DNA of 64,000 bases from CAYZTY01 sp964444665 (GCA_964444665.1 CAYUIE010000004.1:1-64000); one strand, 5' to 3'. Shown: positions 15,143 through 24,714, counted from the stretch's first letter. The notes: a model not told the origin generated them from the letters alone. Numbers and translations: made by a program.

Positions 15143-17749
15143 TTGGCGATCACAAGAGTATATCTTTTAGCCAAGAAACTTAGCGTAAAAAGCACCGCTA
15201 TTGTTGAGAAGTGTCAGGCTGAAGGTCTGGATGTAAAGAACCACATGTCCACTATCTCGGCAGGCCTGGCTGCAACCATCGAAGAATGGTTCAGCGATAG
15301 CGAAAGCTCCACGGCCGTGGAGACGACCGAGCGAGTCAATTTAAAAAAGGTTCGCGTTAAGAAGAGAAAACGCAAGGCCGTCGTCAAGAAGGAAACAACG
15401 GCTGAAGTTGCGGTTGAGATACCCGAGGAAGCAGCGGCAAGCGAGGCGGCAGTGGCGGTACCGCCGGAAGCAAAACCGGAAGAAAAAAAACCTAAAAGGA
15501 AAAGAGCTGCTGCAAAAAGGAAGAAGGCAGGGAAAAAGAAGCCTGCGGAAGCTAAGCCAGTAGTCCCGGCAGGCCCAATTCTCGAGAAACCCGAGCCGGC
15601 AAAACTGACTGGTCCTCGCGTCGTGCGTCTCGAGCAGCCTGAAGTTGTAGAAAAGCCGCCCAGGCCAAAGATAAAACCAAAACCACCAAAGCCAAGATAC
15701 GACGAGCCGGTCACTGAGCCTTTGATATATGATGAACAGATTCAAAGCAAGCTGGGTCTCAAAAGCAAGAAGCCGTCAAAGGCCGACAAAACCAAAGTGC
15801 ACACCCGTCAGTACGACCAGGAGGACGAGAAGTTAATCAGGCGGCCAAAGCAGCTGCGAAGGTTGCGTCAGAGAGATATCGAGGAGAGGCGCGCACGGGT
15901 TCAAGCCGCCAGTGCCGAGAGTCTGCGGCTACGTCCATCCCGCAAGATTGAAACAGGCCGGCGTGCTGAACTTGCCGCACCAGCCAGGCCGGAAAAAATC
16001 TCTATAACCTCGCCGATAACGGTCAAAGGCCTGTCCGCCACTCTTGGGACAAAGACCTCGGAGATTATCAAGCGGTTAATGCAGCAAGACGTTATAGCAA
16101 CCGCCAACCAGATTATAAGTACCGATATTGCCGAGCTTATTGCCATAGACTTCGGGGTGGAGCTTGTTACCGAACAGAAGCTTTCGCTCGAAAAGCAAAT
16201 AGACGAGGAATTCGAAAAACACGAACGAAGCAACCTTCAAAAACGATGCCCGGTCGTTACAATGCTTGGTCATGTCGACCATGGCAAGACCAGTTTGCTG
16301 GACTTCATCCGCTCAGCCAAGGTTGCCGAAGGCGAGGCCGGTGGCATTACGCAGCATATCGGCGCATATCAGGTCTCCTGGGATACCAAGAAGGTTACTT
16401 TTCTGGACACACCCGGTCACGAGGCGTTTACTGCTATGCGGGCCAGGGGAGCTAACATAACTGATATCGTGGTTCTGGTGGTGGCAGTGGATGACGGCGT
16501 AATGCCGCAAACTATCGAGGCTATCCATCACGCCACTGCTGCTGAAGTACCCATTGTGGTAGCATTGAACAAGACAGATTTGCCCGGCTGCGATATAAAT
16601 CGAGTTTATGGGCAGCTTGCGGAACACGGTCTGGCGGCGGTGGACTGGGGCGGACAGACAGAAGTGGTTCAGACCAGTGCGGTTACCGGCAAAGGAATAC
16701 AGGATTTATTAGAGCACCTCGATTATGTTTCCGAGCTTCTCGACCTTAAAGGCGATAATTCGATACCCGGCACAGGCTGGGTCATCGAGGCCAGAATGAC
16801 ACCGCGAGAAGGGTCGGTCGCCACGCTACTCGTGAAGGAGGGACGAATCCGCAAAGGCGATATAATTCTGGCCGGTCAAAGTTTCGGCAAAGTCAGAACG
16901 CTGCGCGACTGTTTCGGCCGAGATGTAAGCGAGGCAACAAGCTCGATGCCGGTTGAAATAACCGGTCTGGATGATGTGCCGCAGGCAGGGGACAGATTCT
17001 ATTGCCTTGAAGAGCTTAACAAGGCTAAACAGGTTGCGGAAGAAAACAAAACGCAGTCAAGAGAAAAAACACTTGCCAAACGTGAACAGATTACTCTTGA
17101 TAATCTATTCAGCCATATAGAAGACGGAAATATCAAAGAGTTGAATCTTATTGTGCGTGCCGACGTTCAGGGCTCAGTTGATGTGCTGTCCGATTATTTG
17201 ACCCGGCTCAGTATGGAAGAGGTCAGAGTGAGAATTCTACACGCCGCCGTTGGCGGGATTACCGAAGGGGACGTCGTGCTGGCCGAGGCTTCCCGTGCCA
17301 TAATCATCGGATTCAACGTTGTTCCCGAAGATAAAGCGGCGAAGATGGCTGAGGACAAAGGGATAGACGTCAGGCTGTACAATGTCATATACCGTATCAC
17401 AGAGGACTTGAAAAGCGCCATTTCAGGTCTGCTGCAGCCCGAAAAGCAGGAAAAGACACTGGGCAGGGCCGAGGTAAGAAATACGTTCAAGATAGCCGGC
17501 CTCGGAACTGTCGCCGGCAGTCACGTGGTCAGCGGGCTGGCAAACATTAATGCAAAAGTGCGTCTTATTCGAGACAACATTGTTTTTAACAACTCCGCTA
17601 CGATAGAATCTATGCGTCATTTCAAGGAAGATGCTCGCGAGATAAAAGCCGGTTTCGAGTGCGGAATCAAGATAACCGGCTTCGACGATATAAAACAAGG
17701 CGACGTACTCGAGTTTTACGAAGTTATTGAAGTTGCTCGGAAACTGTAA
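15143..17749 (+). CDS. infB: Translation initiation factor IF-2
   Basis: GTPase that delivers initiator fMet-tRNA to the 30S subunit. It starts at TTG 15143 with CGGAGAA at 6 bases. Residues 1-50 are the IF2_N fold (ITRVYLLAKKLSVKSTAIVEKC), 60-270 a long Lys/Glu/Ala/Pro-rich linker, then a second IF2_N-like element (ITVKGLSATLGTKTSEIIKRL). The G domain carries GHVDHGKTS (about 375), DTPGHEAF (about 421) and NKTD (about 475); domains II-IV follow with IF-2 domain 3 (VRADVQGSVDVLSDYL) and the fMet-tRNA-binding C-domain. 868 residues is normal for the long form. It is 54 bp downstream of nusA. Confidence 0.97.
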   Translation: MAITRVYLLAKKLSVKSTAIVEKCQAEGLDVKNHMSTISAGLAATIEEWFSDSESSTAVETTERVNLKKVRVKKRKRKAVVKKETTAEVAVEIPEEAAASEAAVAVPPEAKPEEKKPKRKRAAAKRKKAGKKKPAEAKPVVPAGPILEKPEPAKLTGPRVVRLEQPEVVEKPPRPKIKPKPPKPRYDEPVTEPLIYDEQIQSKLGLKSKKPSKADKTKVHTRQYDQEDEKLIRRPKQLRRLRQRDIEERRARVQAASAESLRLRPSRKIETGRRAELAAPARPEKISITSPITVKGLSATLGTKTSEIIKRLMQQDVIATANQIISTDIAELIAIDFGVELVTEQKLSLEKQIDEEFEKHERSNLQKRCPVVTMLGHVDHGKTSLLDFIRSAKVAEGEAGGITQHIGAYQVSWDTKKVTFLDTPGHEAFTAMRARGANITDIVVLVVAVDDGVMPQTIEAIHHATAAEVPIVVALNKTDLPGCDINRVYGQLAEHGLAAVDWGGQTEVVQTSAVTGKGIQDLLEHLDYVSELLDLKGDNSIPGTGWVIEARMTPREGSVATLLVKEGRIRKGDIILAGQSFGKVRTLRDCFGRDVSEATSSMPVEITGLDDVPQAGDRFYCLEELNKAKQVAEENKTQSREKTLAKREQITLDNLFSHIEDGNIKELNLIVRADVQGSVDVLSDYLTRLSMEEVRVRILHAAVGGITEGDVVLAEASRAIIIGFNVVPEDKAAKMAEDKGIDVRLYNVIYRITEDLKSAISGLLQPEKQEKTLGRAEVRNTFKIAGLGTVAGSHVVSGLANINAKVRLIRDNIVFNNSATIESMRHFKEDAREIKAGFECGIKITGFDDIKQGDVLEFYEVIEVARKL

Positions 17750-17815
17750 GGGAGCTGAATACCGAGTACAAAACGAGAAAGATTTTTCCTTTTTTACAAT
17801 GGACTTTCGGCTGTT

Positions 17816-18178
17816 ATGGCTTCCAGAAGACAGGAAAAGATGTCACGTCTCGTAAAAGAGGCGGTCAGTGAAATCATCCAGAATCATTTGAGCGACCCTC
17901 GTATCGAGGGATTCATAAGTGTTACTCGTGTCTCTATGCCCGCTGATTTGCGTACAGCCGAGGTTAATATCAGCATAATGGGAAAAGACGAAGCCGCACA
18001 GGTAAGAACCTTTAAGGCAATAGAACACGCCAGAAGCAGGATTCAATCGCTGATGGCAAGGAGAATGCAGACAAAGTTTTGTCCCGTGCTGCATTTTCAC
18101 CAGGATGAAAACCTGAAAAAAAGCCTGGATACAATCAGAATCATTGAGGAAATCGAAGAAAAAGAGCAGGAGCAATAG
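17816..18178 (+). CDS. rbfA: Ribosome-binding factor A
   Basis: A 120-residue KH-like 30S maturation factor. Recognisable parts are MASRRQEKMSRLVKEAVSEII at the start (first 20 residues quoted in two parts of the same helix), the central DPRIEGFISVTRVSMPADLR with the AEVNIS strand, and LHFHQDENLKKSLDTIRIIEEI at the end. The family's KH fold lacks the GXXG loop, as here. It lies 66 bp after infB, the classic nusA-infB-rbfA order, and its 3' end is followed closely by the HhH-GPD gene. Confidence 0.95.
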   Translation: MASRRQEKMSRLVKEAVSEIIQNHLSDPRIEGFISVTRVSMPADLRTAEVNISIMGKDEAAQVRTFKAIEHARSRIQSLMARRMQTKFCPVLHFHQDENLKKSLDTIRIIEEIEEKEQEQ

Positions 18179-18218
18179 CCGCTCTCGAAAACAATACATT
18201 TTATCTGCTGAGAGGCCT

Positions 18219-18932
18219 ATGAAAAACAGTCGATACTATTCTTCGAAACTGCAAAAGTTGTTTCGGTTATTAAAACGCGAGTACGGGAAGGTACAGAAGG
18301 TGACTTTCGATGAACCGGTTGACGCAGTCATTCAGGCCATTCTAAGTGAGATTATGACAGACAGCGGGGCCCAAAGCACCGTTCGAAAACTGGCCTCTCA
18401 CTTCGTTGACTGGAACGACCTGCGGGTCTCAAGACCCGATGAGATTACCGACGTTATTGGAAAAGAAAACAGCGATATAAAAGACACCATCTCGATACTT
18501 ACACAGGTCTTGTATGCCATATACAAAAGATATGACATAATTAGTCTTAAGGTGCTGAAGGGGATGGGGAAACGTTCCGCCAGGCAGGCGCTGTCAAAAC
18601 TTGAGGCCATAAGTCCCTTCGTCTGCGATTACGTGATGCTTACCGCTCTGCAAGGACACACTATGCCCCTAACCGCAAAAATAACGGAATATCTAAAAGA
18701 ACAAGACTTTGTCCATCCTGACGCTAATGAGACGGAGATACAGGCTTTTTTGACAAGGCAGATTCCGGCATCAAAGGCCCATGAGTTTTTCTCGCTGCTT
18801 CGTCGCGAAAGTGAAAAAGGGTCCGTTCGGGCAAAATTGAAATCCGCCGAGAAACGTGAAACAAAACGCAAATCGGCATCCAAACCGAAACGAAAACGTA
18901 CAAAAGCCTCAATAAGCAAAAAGAAAAAGTAA
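18219..18932 (+). CDS. HhH-GPD (endonuclease III-like) fold protein, probably non-catalytic
   Basis: About 237 residues from ATG 18219, which has GAGAGG upstream; an earlier in-frame start would overlap rbfA. Residues 25-175 follow the endonuclease III/HhH-GPD helical fold (AVIQAILSEIMTDSGAQSTVRKL ... helix-hairpin-helix LKGMGKRSARQAL). In active EndoIII enzymes the hairpin is LPGVGRKTA with a catalytic Lys, and an Asp follows about 20 residues later in VDTH. Here the Lys position reads Arg or is shifted, and the Asp region reads GHTMPLTAK. The Fe-S cysteines are absent. The tail from about 195 is extremely basic (KRKRTKASISKKKK). A nucleic-acid-binding role with ribosome assembly genes is plausible, not shown. 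Confidence 0.7.
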   Translation: MKNSRYYSSKLQKLFRLLKREYGKVQKVTFDEPVDAVIQAILSEIMTDSGAQSTVRKLASHFVDWNDLRVSRPDEITDVIGKENSDIKDTISILTQVLYAIYKRYDIISLKVLKGMGKRSARQALSKLEAISPFVCDYVMLTALQGHTMPLTAKITEYLKEQDFVHPDANETEIQAFLTRQIPASKAHEFFSLLRRESEKGSVRAKLKSAEKRETKRKSASKPKRKRTKASISKKKK

Positions 18933-18995
18933 TGTAATTAATCTTCATCAAAAACAAAAAACACGGCACAAACATTACAAAATAAGGAACAAACA

Positions 18996-19871
18996 TTGGC
19001 TGAAAAAATACTAAAACTGGGAATTCCTAAAGGCAGCTTAGAGCAGGCGACGTTCGAACTGTTTGCCAAAGCGGGTTTCAAGGTTACAGCCTCCGAGAGA
19101 AGCTATTTTCCCCGAATAGACGACCCGGAAATCCGGCTGATTATTCTTCGAGCGCAGGAAATGAGCAGGTATGTCGAAGACGGCGCTCTCGACGCAGGCT
19201 TTACCGGCTACGACTGGATAAAGGAAAATGAATCCGACGTTTACGAGGTCTGTGAGCTGCTCTATAGTAAAACCACCGCCAACCCGACCCGATGGGTGCT
19301 GGCCGTGCCCAACGAATCAAAGGTTAAAAAGCCCGAGGACCTGCGAGGCGGACTAATCGCAACGGAGCTGCTCAACGCCACCAAACGCTACTTTTCCGAG
19401 AAGAACATTAATGTGAAAGTCGAGTTTAGCTGGGGCGCCACCGAGGCAAAGGCACATCTTGTCGATGCCATTGTAGAGCTTACCGAGACGGGCTCATCCC
19501 TGCAGGAAAACAACCTGCGCATCGTGGATACCGTAATGAGCTCGACTACAAGGTTTATTGCGAATAAAAACGCGTGGAAGGACAAATTCAAACGCGAAAA
19601 AATTGAAAATATCGCCATCCTGCTTAACGGCGCTATAGACGCCAGCACGAGAGTAGGCCTGAAAATGAATATCAAAAAGGACAGCCTCGAAAAAGTCCTC
19701 AAGGTTCTGCCGGCAGAGAAGAGCCCGACCATTTCCAGCCTTGCCGATTCCGACTACGTGGCCGTGGAGGTGATAGTTGAGCAGAAAGTCGAACGGCAGA
19801 TAGTGCCTGCCCTAAAGCGCGCCGGTGCTTCTGGAATAATCACTTATCCGCTTAACAAAATAATTCATTAA
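18996..19871 (+). CDS. hisG: ATP phosphoribosyltransferase, long form
   Basis: First enzyme of histidine biosynthesis, joining ATP and PRPP. It starts at TTG 18996 with AAGGAAC upstream. The periplasmic-binding-protein-like catalytic domain includes LGIPKGSLEQAT, the PRPP-binding region around DAIVELTETGSSL (Glu-Thr-Gly-Ser-Ser), and the C-terminal ACT-like HisG_C domain (residues about 215-291, KKDSLEKVLKVLPAEKSPTIS ... KRAGASGIITYPLNKI) that binds histidine for feedback inhibition. The long form does not need HisZ. No other his gene is nearby, so the pathway is scattered. It precedes the YebC-family gene by 21 bp, suggesting a two-gene transcript. Confidence 0.95.
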   Translation: MAEKILKLGIPKGSLEQATFELFAKAGFKVTASERSYFPRIDDPEIRLIILRAQEMSRYVEDGALDAGFTGYDWIKENESDVYEVCELLYSKTTANPTRWVLAVPNESKVKKPEDLRGGLIATELLNATKRYFSEKNINVKVEFSWGATEAKAHLVDAIVELTETGSSLQENNLRIVDTVMSSTTRFIANKNAWKDKFKREKIENIAILLNGAIDASTRVGLKMNIKKDSLEKVLKVLPAEKSPTISSLADSDYVAVEVIVEQKVERQIVPALKRAGASGIITYPLNKIIH

Positions 19872-19892
19872 TTTATATAGGTAGTTACGAGT

Positions 19893-20642
19893 ATGTCAGG
19901 TCATTCACACTGGTCCGGGATAAAGTACAAGAAAGCGGCGGTTGACGCGAAACGCGGCAAGCTTTGGAGTAAGATTGTGCGGATGCTGATAGTCGCAGCC
20001 AAGGCCGGCGGGTCGGACCCTTCCGCTAATTTATCGCTGCGTTACGCTATCGATAAAGCAAAGGCCGCCAATATGCCCAAGGACACCATCTCAAAGGCCA
20101 TCAAGAAAGGTACCGGCGAGCTGGGCCCCGTCAATTTCGAAGAGGTGCTTTACGAAGGTTATGCTCCCGGCGGTATTGCAATTATGGTCGAGGCGCTGAC
20201 GGATAACCGCCATCGTACGGCCCCTGAAATCAAGAAAATATTCGAGAGCCGGGGCGGCTCGCTGGGAACGAGCGGCTGCGTAAGCTGGATGTTCAGCAAG
20301 AAAGGTCTGATTACCGTTGCGACCACCGACATCGAAGAAAACAAACTTATGGAAATCGCTTTGTCTGCGGGCGCCGATGATATGCAGGATACGGGTGAAG
20401 TTTTTGAGCTGACCTGTGACCCGGCCGCCTATGAGCAACTTAAGGATTCCTTAAAGAACCAGGAAGTGCCGGTGCAGGTCGCTGAAATTTCTATGGTTCC
20501 TGAGAATACGGTGCCAGTTACCGAACTGGAGACCGCAAGAAAAATCCTCGGTCTGATGGAAGCGATTGAGGACAACGACGATGTTCAGAACACCTACGCC
20601 AACTTCGACATCCCGGACGATATAATAAGCCAGCTCGACTGA
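19893..20642 (+). CDS. YebC/PmpR-family (TACO1) protein
   Basis: A 249-residue full-length YebC-family protein starting MSGHSHWSGIKYKKAAVDAK, with the usual KIVRMLIVAAKAGG, IDKAKAANMPKDTISKAIKKG, YEGYAPGGIAIMVEALTDN and SRGGSLGTSGCVSWMF blocks. The family has been described as transcriptional regulator and more recently as a translation factor aiding ribosomes at polyproline stretches; the sequence cannot decide. It follows hisG by 21 bp. A GTGGGGC hairpin repeat lies after the stop. Confidence 0.93.
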   Translation: MSGHSHWSGIKYKKAAVDAKRGKLWSKIVRMLIVAAKAGGSDPSANLSLRYAIDKAKAANMPKDTISKAIKKGTGELGPVNFEEVLYEGYAPGGIAIMVEALTDNRHRTAPEIKKIFESRGGSLGTSGCVSWMFSKKGLITVATTDIEENKLMEIALSAGADDMQDTGEVFELTCDPAAYEQLKDSLKNQEVPVQVAEISMVPENTVPVTELETARKILGLMEAIEDNDDVQNTYANFDIPDDIISQLD

Positions 20643-20728
20643 GCCTTTAGAACATCACAAATGATAAAAGAGCCGCCTTCAGGATATAAAATTCAAGCCG
20701 AAAGAGAGTGGCTGAACGAAGAAAAATT

Positions 20729-20791
20729 GGTGGGGCACTCGTCTCCGCAAAGCGCCCCGATAGAATCGGGGCAGGAGGCCCCACCCTACTA
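20729..20791. repeat. GGTGGGGC...GCCCCACC hairpin repeat with internal hairpin
   Basis: Outer arms GGTGGGGC (20729-20736) and GCCCCACC (20778-20785) enclose an inner hairpin CCCCGATAGAATCGGGG (about 20756-20772), followed by CTACT. Shorter members without the inner hairpin occur at 56623-56645 and 57304-57326 (GTAGGGTGGGGCCGTGCCCC and ACC). The inner CCCGAT...ATCGGG module is also present at 7283 and inside fold-back element B, so the repeats are modular. Confidence 0.6.
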
Positions 20792-20865
20792 CTGAATATT
20801 CTTATTTTTTAAAGCAGCATGCGGGGTTCTTGCTTGTTTGTTCAATCCGGGTTATTATATTTTTC

Positions 20866-21588
20866 GTGCGAATTCCACTTACAAAATATGGTCTGCCGGA
20901 CGTTGTGCTTCTGTCGGTTATGCTAATCGGCATGATGATTCTTGTAATTTTGGCCGGTATTTATTTTCTTGCGACCGGGATCGTCATTGCCTTCGAAGTG
21001 ATTTTGCTGACCGTTTTTATCATAGTATTGGCTTTCTTCCGCGACCCATACCGCGTGGTACCGGCAGATAAGGACGTTCTGCTTGCTCCCGCCGACGGCA
21101 AAATAATGGATATCGAGGTTGTAGAAGAAAACACCTTTCTTCAGGGCCGGGCGCTTAGGGTTGGGATATTTATGGACATTTTCAATGCCCATATTAACCG
21201 CTTCCCCTGTGCGGTGAAAATCGAAAAAGTTACACACAAACCCGGCCGATACAAGAATGCCATGAAATTAATCTCGTCCCAAGTAAATGAAGCAAACGAT
21301 ATTGCACTAACCCGTCTCGATGAGCCGACCGACAGACTACTGGTTCGTCAGATAGCCGGTGCAATAGCCCGCCGAATTGTCTGTGAGGCCAGGCCGGGCC
21401 AAAATTTTAGTGGCGGCCAGAAGTTCGGTATGGTAAAATTCGGCTCGAGAGCCGAGATTTATCTGCCGATACGCCCAAATGCAAAGTGCCTTGTTAAAGT
21501 CGGTGATAAGGTCAAGGCCGGCCTGAACGTTCTGGTCAGATATGAATGTGAAGGAAATCAAGCCGGCCATCCGAAGGAAGAGGTCTGA
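20866..21588 (+). CDS. psd: Phosphatidylserine decarboxylase proenzyme
   Basis: Converts phosphatidylserine to phosphatidylethanolamine. Signature elements are FFRDPYR, APADGKI, VGIFMDIFNAHINR-type substrate loop (reads RVGIFMDIFNAHINRFP), and the self-cleavage site KFGSRAEIYLP, where the Ser of FGS becomes the pyruvoyl group. GTG 20866 gives the family-like start (M)RIPLTKYGLPDV; a TTG 12 codons upstream is also open, and neither has a strong ribosome binding site. About 240 residues is right for the short PSD-A type, with two hydrophobic segments near the N-terminus. It precedes pssA by 35 bp, forming the PE branch. Confidence 0.92.
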   Translation: MRIPLTKYGLPDVVLLSVMLIGMMILVILAGIYFLATGIVIAFEVILLTVFIIVLAFFRDPYRVVPADKDVLLAPADGKIMDIEVVEENTFLQGRALRVGIFMDIFNAHINRFPCAVKIEKVTHKPGRYKNAMKLISSQVNEANDIALTRLDEPTDRLLVRQIAGAIARRIVCEARPGQNFSGGQKFGMVKFGSRAEIYLPIRPNAKCLVKVGDKVKAGLNVLVRYECEGNQAGHPKEEV

Positions 21589-21623
21589 AAAAACAAAATA
21601 CCAAGCTTTTTCGGGGGATAAAA

Positions 21624-22589
21624 GTGAGCCCGTTAAAAACGGAATTTGCGAAGCGAGAATTGTTGCGTCGCGTCCGCAGGCAACGATTGAGGAATATCAC
21701 CGTCCTGCCTTCACTAATCACGTTATTGAATGGGCTGTGCGGCTTCGCGGCCATCGGCTTTGCGAGCAAGGGCGCCATTGCCGAGACAGAGAGATTTTTC
21801 TTCCAGAAGCCGCAACTGACATACTTCGCGATATCCGGATATATGATATTTCTGGCGATGCTTGCCGATGTGCTCGATGGCCGACTGGCTCGAATGAGTC
21901 AGAGCACCTCCAGCTTTGGTGGACAACTCGACAGCCTCTGTGATATGATTAGCTTCGGTGTGGCCCCGGCGTTTCTGATGCTCAAGGTTCTGGAATACAA
22001 ACTAGTCGGCATTGCCGAGCCGAATCCTGCTTTTGTGGGCTTTCCCGGCAAGTTTATCTGGGGCACCGCCGCCGTATATATGTGCTGCGCGGCCATAAGG
22101 CTGGCGCGTTTCAACGTTGAAAACGAAGAAGATGAATCGAAGCATATGAGCTTTATGGGTCTGCCGACGCCGGCGGCCGGCGGCGTCATCGTCAGCTTAA
22201 TAATCTTTCACCAGGATATGCTGCCCCAGTTGGCCAACCAGAATTCGCTGCCTTATCAGGTCAGTGAAATAGCTATAATCTATTCGCTGCCGTTTATAAT
22301 TCTGGGCCTTTCACTACTGATGATTAGCAGAATCAGATACCCCCATGTTGTCAACCAGTATATCAAGGGCAGAAAACCGTTCGCACATTTGATTCGTGTG
22401 CTGGCTTTTCTGGTCCTGATTATCTGGAATCTGCAGGCGGCGTTGGTGTTGATTTTCTGCAGCTTTGCGGCCAGCGGTTTTATCAAGTGGTCTTACTTCA
22501 AAATAATTTCAAAGAGAAATGCAAAACTTGCCGGCCACCAGCCCGTCCTGATGGTTACAAGCTCGCCGGATGCATCCGGCCGAGATTAA
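21624..22589 (+). CDS. pssA: CDP-diacylglycerol--serine O-phosphatidyltransferase
   Basis: Integral membrane enzyme making phosphatidylserine from CDP-DAG and serine. The CDP-alcohol phosphatidyltransferase motif DGRLARMSQSTSSFGGQLD followed by SLCD is intact (Asp-Gly-x2-Ala-Arg-x8-Gly-x3-Asp-x3-Asp). Six or more hydrophobic helices follow. It starts at GTG 21624 with GGGGGATAAAA upstream. At 321 residues it is at the long end because of a charged N-terminal extension and a polar tail after the last helix. Product feeds the psd gene directly upstream. Confidence 0.93.
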   Translation: MSPLKTEFAKRELLRRVRRQRLRNITVLPSLITLLNGLCGFAAIGFASKGAIAETERFFFQKPQLTYFAISGYMIFLAMLADVLDGRLARMSQSTSSFGGQLDSLCDMISFGVAPAFLMLKVLEYKLVGIAEPNPAFVGFPGKFIWGTAAVYMCCAAIRLARFNVENEEDESKHMSFMGLPTPAAGGVIVSLIIFHQDMLPQLANQNSLPYQVSEIAIIYSLPFIILGLSLLMISRIRYPHVVNQYIKGRKPFAHLIRVLAFLVLIIWNLQAALVLIFCSFAASGFIKWSYFKIISKRNAKLAGHQPVLMVTSSPDASGRD

Positions 22590-22890
22590 TACGGCAGAAA
22601 AATAAATAGAATAACCTGAGCTGAGCTGTTAGTGTTTTGTCAGGCGTGATTTAAGGATTTGCCATTTCACCCTTGATTAGACTCCGGCGGGCTTGCCGGC
22701 GGCTCGGCGGGCTTCGGCTGAGTTTGGCCGAATGCACTTTGCCGAGACGAGCGACCCGACGAGTTCGCAATCCTGCTCTTCGATAGAGCTGGATTGCCGA
22801 CGGAGTTTATTCGACACATAGATGTGGGTGGGAATGACAAACCACAAGTTAAATATGGCTGTATATTACAAAAAATTTAAGGGATTATCA

Positions 22891-23772
22891 TTGTCGAGTT
22901 TGCTTAAACATTCAGAGAAAAAATGGTTAGTTATAATTGCGGTTATACTTCTGAGTGGTTGCATTTCAGAACTGCCATTGCAGATTGCAATCCGTCTTCC
23001 TTCTATCTGTCCGGGAAAGGATACCAGGGACGATGCAATTGCAGCAGTAAAAGCACACTCGGAAAGCATAATACCCTTAAAGGCAAACGGCGAATGCAAC
23101 ATGCGATACTATACAGAAGATGGGAAGCAAAATAAGGAACGTTTTCCAATAAAGGTCAGAGTTTTTCCGCCGAACCGGATTTATATTCAAGGAGGGCCGC
23201 TGTTTATGCCCAGGGCAATAGTACTCGGGGCCAATGAAAGAGAGTTCTGGGCGTGGCTAAAGCCCGAGAAGATGAGTACTTACTGGTGGGGCCGGTTCCG
23301 TGAGATGGAAAACTGCGTTGAGGTGATTGACCTGAATCCTTATAACGTGATGCAGGCGCTGGGAGTCGTAAAAATCGAAAACAACGAAAGCTGGTCTTTA
23401 TATAACAAGGGCATTTTTGACGTCCTTGAAAAACAGGCCCCCAACGGCAACAAAATTCAGCGGATATACATCAGTTGCTGTGATTATATGGTCCGACGGA
23501 TTGAATACTTCGACGAGAAAGGACATATGGTTCTGATAACTATGCTGGAACAATACAGGCGAACGAAAAGCGGCTTCTTAGCGCCGCGAACTATCAAGAT
23601 AGTCCGGTCAGGTAAAGATAATAAAAACGACTTTATAAATATCAAACTGCGTTCGATACAGCCGGAAGACTTTTCCAAGGAACAGCTCAACGTTATATTT
23701 TCACGTCCCGAGCCCAAAGGCTTCGAACACGTCTACAAAATTGGACAAAACTGTGAGTTGATCGGCCAGTGA
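22891..23772 (+). CDS. Lipoprotein, possibly LolA/LolB-like
   Basis: I choose TTG 22891, with AAGGGA 6 bases upstream, because it gives a compact lipoprotein signal: basic start, hydrophobic WLVIIAVILLSGC with lipobox LSGC, and Cys at residue 24. The open frame extends 23 codons further upstream. The mature part has an N-terminal amphipathic helix and repeated beta-strand phrases (IKVRVFPPNRIYIQGGP; GHMVLITMLEQYRRTKSGF; PRTIKIVRSGKDNKNDFINIKL) in the style of LolA/LolB or DUF4292 outer-membrane lipoprotein carriers. Function is inferred only from that resemblance. Confidence 0.7.
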   Translation: MSSLLKHSEKKWLVIIAVILLSGCISELPLQIAIRLPSICPGKDTRDDAIAAVKAHSESIIPLKANGECNMRYYTEDGKQNKERFPIKVRVFPPNRIYIQGGPLFMPRAIVLGANEREFWAWLKPEKMSTYWWGRFREMENCVEVIDLNPYNVMQALGVVKIENNESWSLYNKGIFDVLEKQAPNGNKIQRIYISCCDYMVRRIEYFDEKGHMVLITMLEQYRRTKSGFLAPRTIKIVRSGKDNKNDFINIKLRSIQPEDFSKEQLNVIFSRPEPKGFEHVYKIGQNCELIGQ

Positions 23773-23811
23773 GAGTATCGATAAAGCAACCACCATATAG
23801 AAAGATTCATA

Positions 23812-24714
23812 ATGGCAAGACTGAAACTAAACGAACGTATAAGGCAGGGACTATTTCTGCTTGATGGTGCGATGGGTACGCAGTTATTTGCCCGTGGACT
23901 CGAGGCAGGCAAAGGCAACGATTACCTGAACGTTGACTCGGCCGAGGTTGTTTGCGAGATTCACCGGGATTATTTCAAAGCGGGCAGTGAGGCGGTTCTA
24001 ACCAACACGTTCGGTGCAAACAGATTTATTCAGGCCAGGCATAAGCTGGAGGGTTTTGTGGAGAAGATAAATACCGCCGGAGCCGAAATTGCGCGTCGTG
24101 CCGCGGGCGAAGAAAGGTATGTCCTGGGTGATATCGGGCCGAGCGGGGATTTTCTCGAGCCGGTCGGGATGCTGAAGGCCGACGAATTAAAAGAGGCTTT
24201 CCGCGAGCAGGCAAAGGCGCTGCTGGCCGGCGGCGTTGACGGCTTTATAATCGAGACGATGACCGCCCTCGATGAAGCGGGGATTGCAATCGAAGCGGTC
24301 AAGTCGGTAAGCGGACAGCTGCCCGTATTTGCATCGTTCGCATTCGACCATACGAGCAACGGCTTTAAGACTATGATGGGCGTCGATGTCGAATCGGCAA
24401 TATCGAAAGCGGTTTCATTAGGAGTTGATGCAGTAGGTTTTAATTGCGGCTCAGCAACACTCGATGAGTATACCGAATTATCGGGTAAATATGCATCAAT
24501 AGTGAAGCAATCGGGCGCAGATGTTCTAATCTTTGCGGAGCCTAATGCGGGCAGGCCGGAGCTGGTTGACGGCAAAGCGGTCTATAAAGTCCTGCCTGAG
24601 GATTTTGCGGCGGCGGCACAGAAGATACACTCGGCCGGTATAAACATAATCGGCGGCTGCTGCGGAACCGGGCCGGAACATATCGAAGCAGTAGCGAAAA
24701 GATTGCTTGTCTAA
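23812..24714 (+). CDS. Homocysteine S-methyltransferase-domain protein (MetH N-terminal type)
   Basis: A 300-residue stand-alone Hcy barrel. LLDGAMGTQLFARGL and LTNTFGANR are the family's first strand-loop elements; the zinc-binding cysteines are in GFNCGSA and GGCCGTGP, the pattern of MetH and BHMT enzymes. The pterin, B12 and activation domains of MetH are absent, so it needs a separate methyl donor protein or uses a small methyl donor; similar orphan units occur in anaerobes next to methyl-folate modules, but not here. ATG 23812 follows the lipoprotein by 39 bp. Confidence 0.87.
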   Translation: MARLKLNERIRQGLFLLDGAMGTQLFARGLEAGKGNDYLNVDSAEVVCEIHRDYFKAGSEAVLTNTFGANRFIQARHKLEGFVEKINTAGAEIARRAAGEERYVLGDIGPSGDFLEPVGMLKADELKEAFREQAKALLAGGVDGFIIETMTALDEAGIAIEAVKSVSGQLPVFASFAFDHTSNGFKTMMGVDVESAISKAVSLGVDAVGFNCGSATLDEYTELSGKYASIVKQSGADVLIFAEPNAGRPELVDGKAVYKVLPEDFAAAAQKIHSAGINIIGGCCGTGPEHIEAVAKRLLV

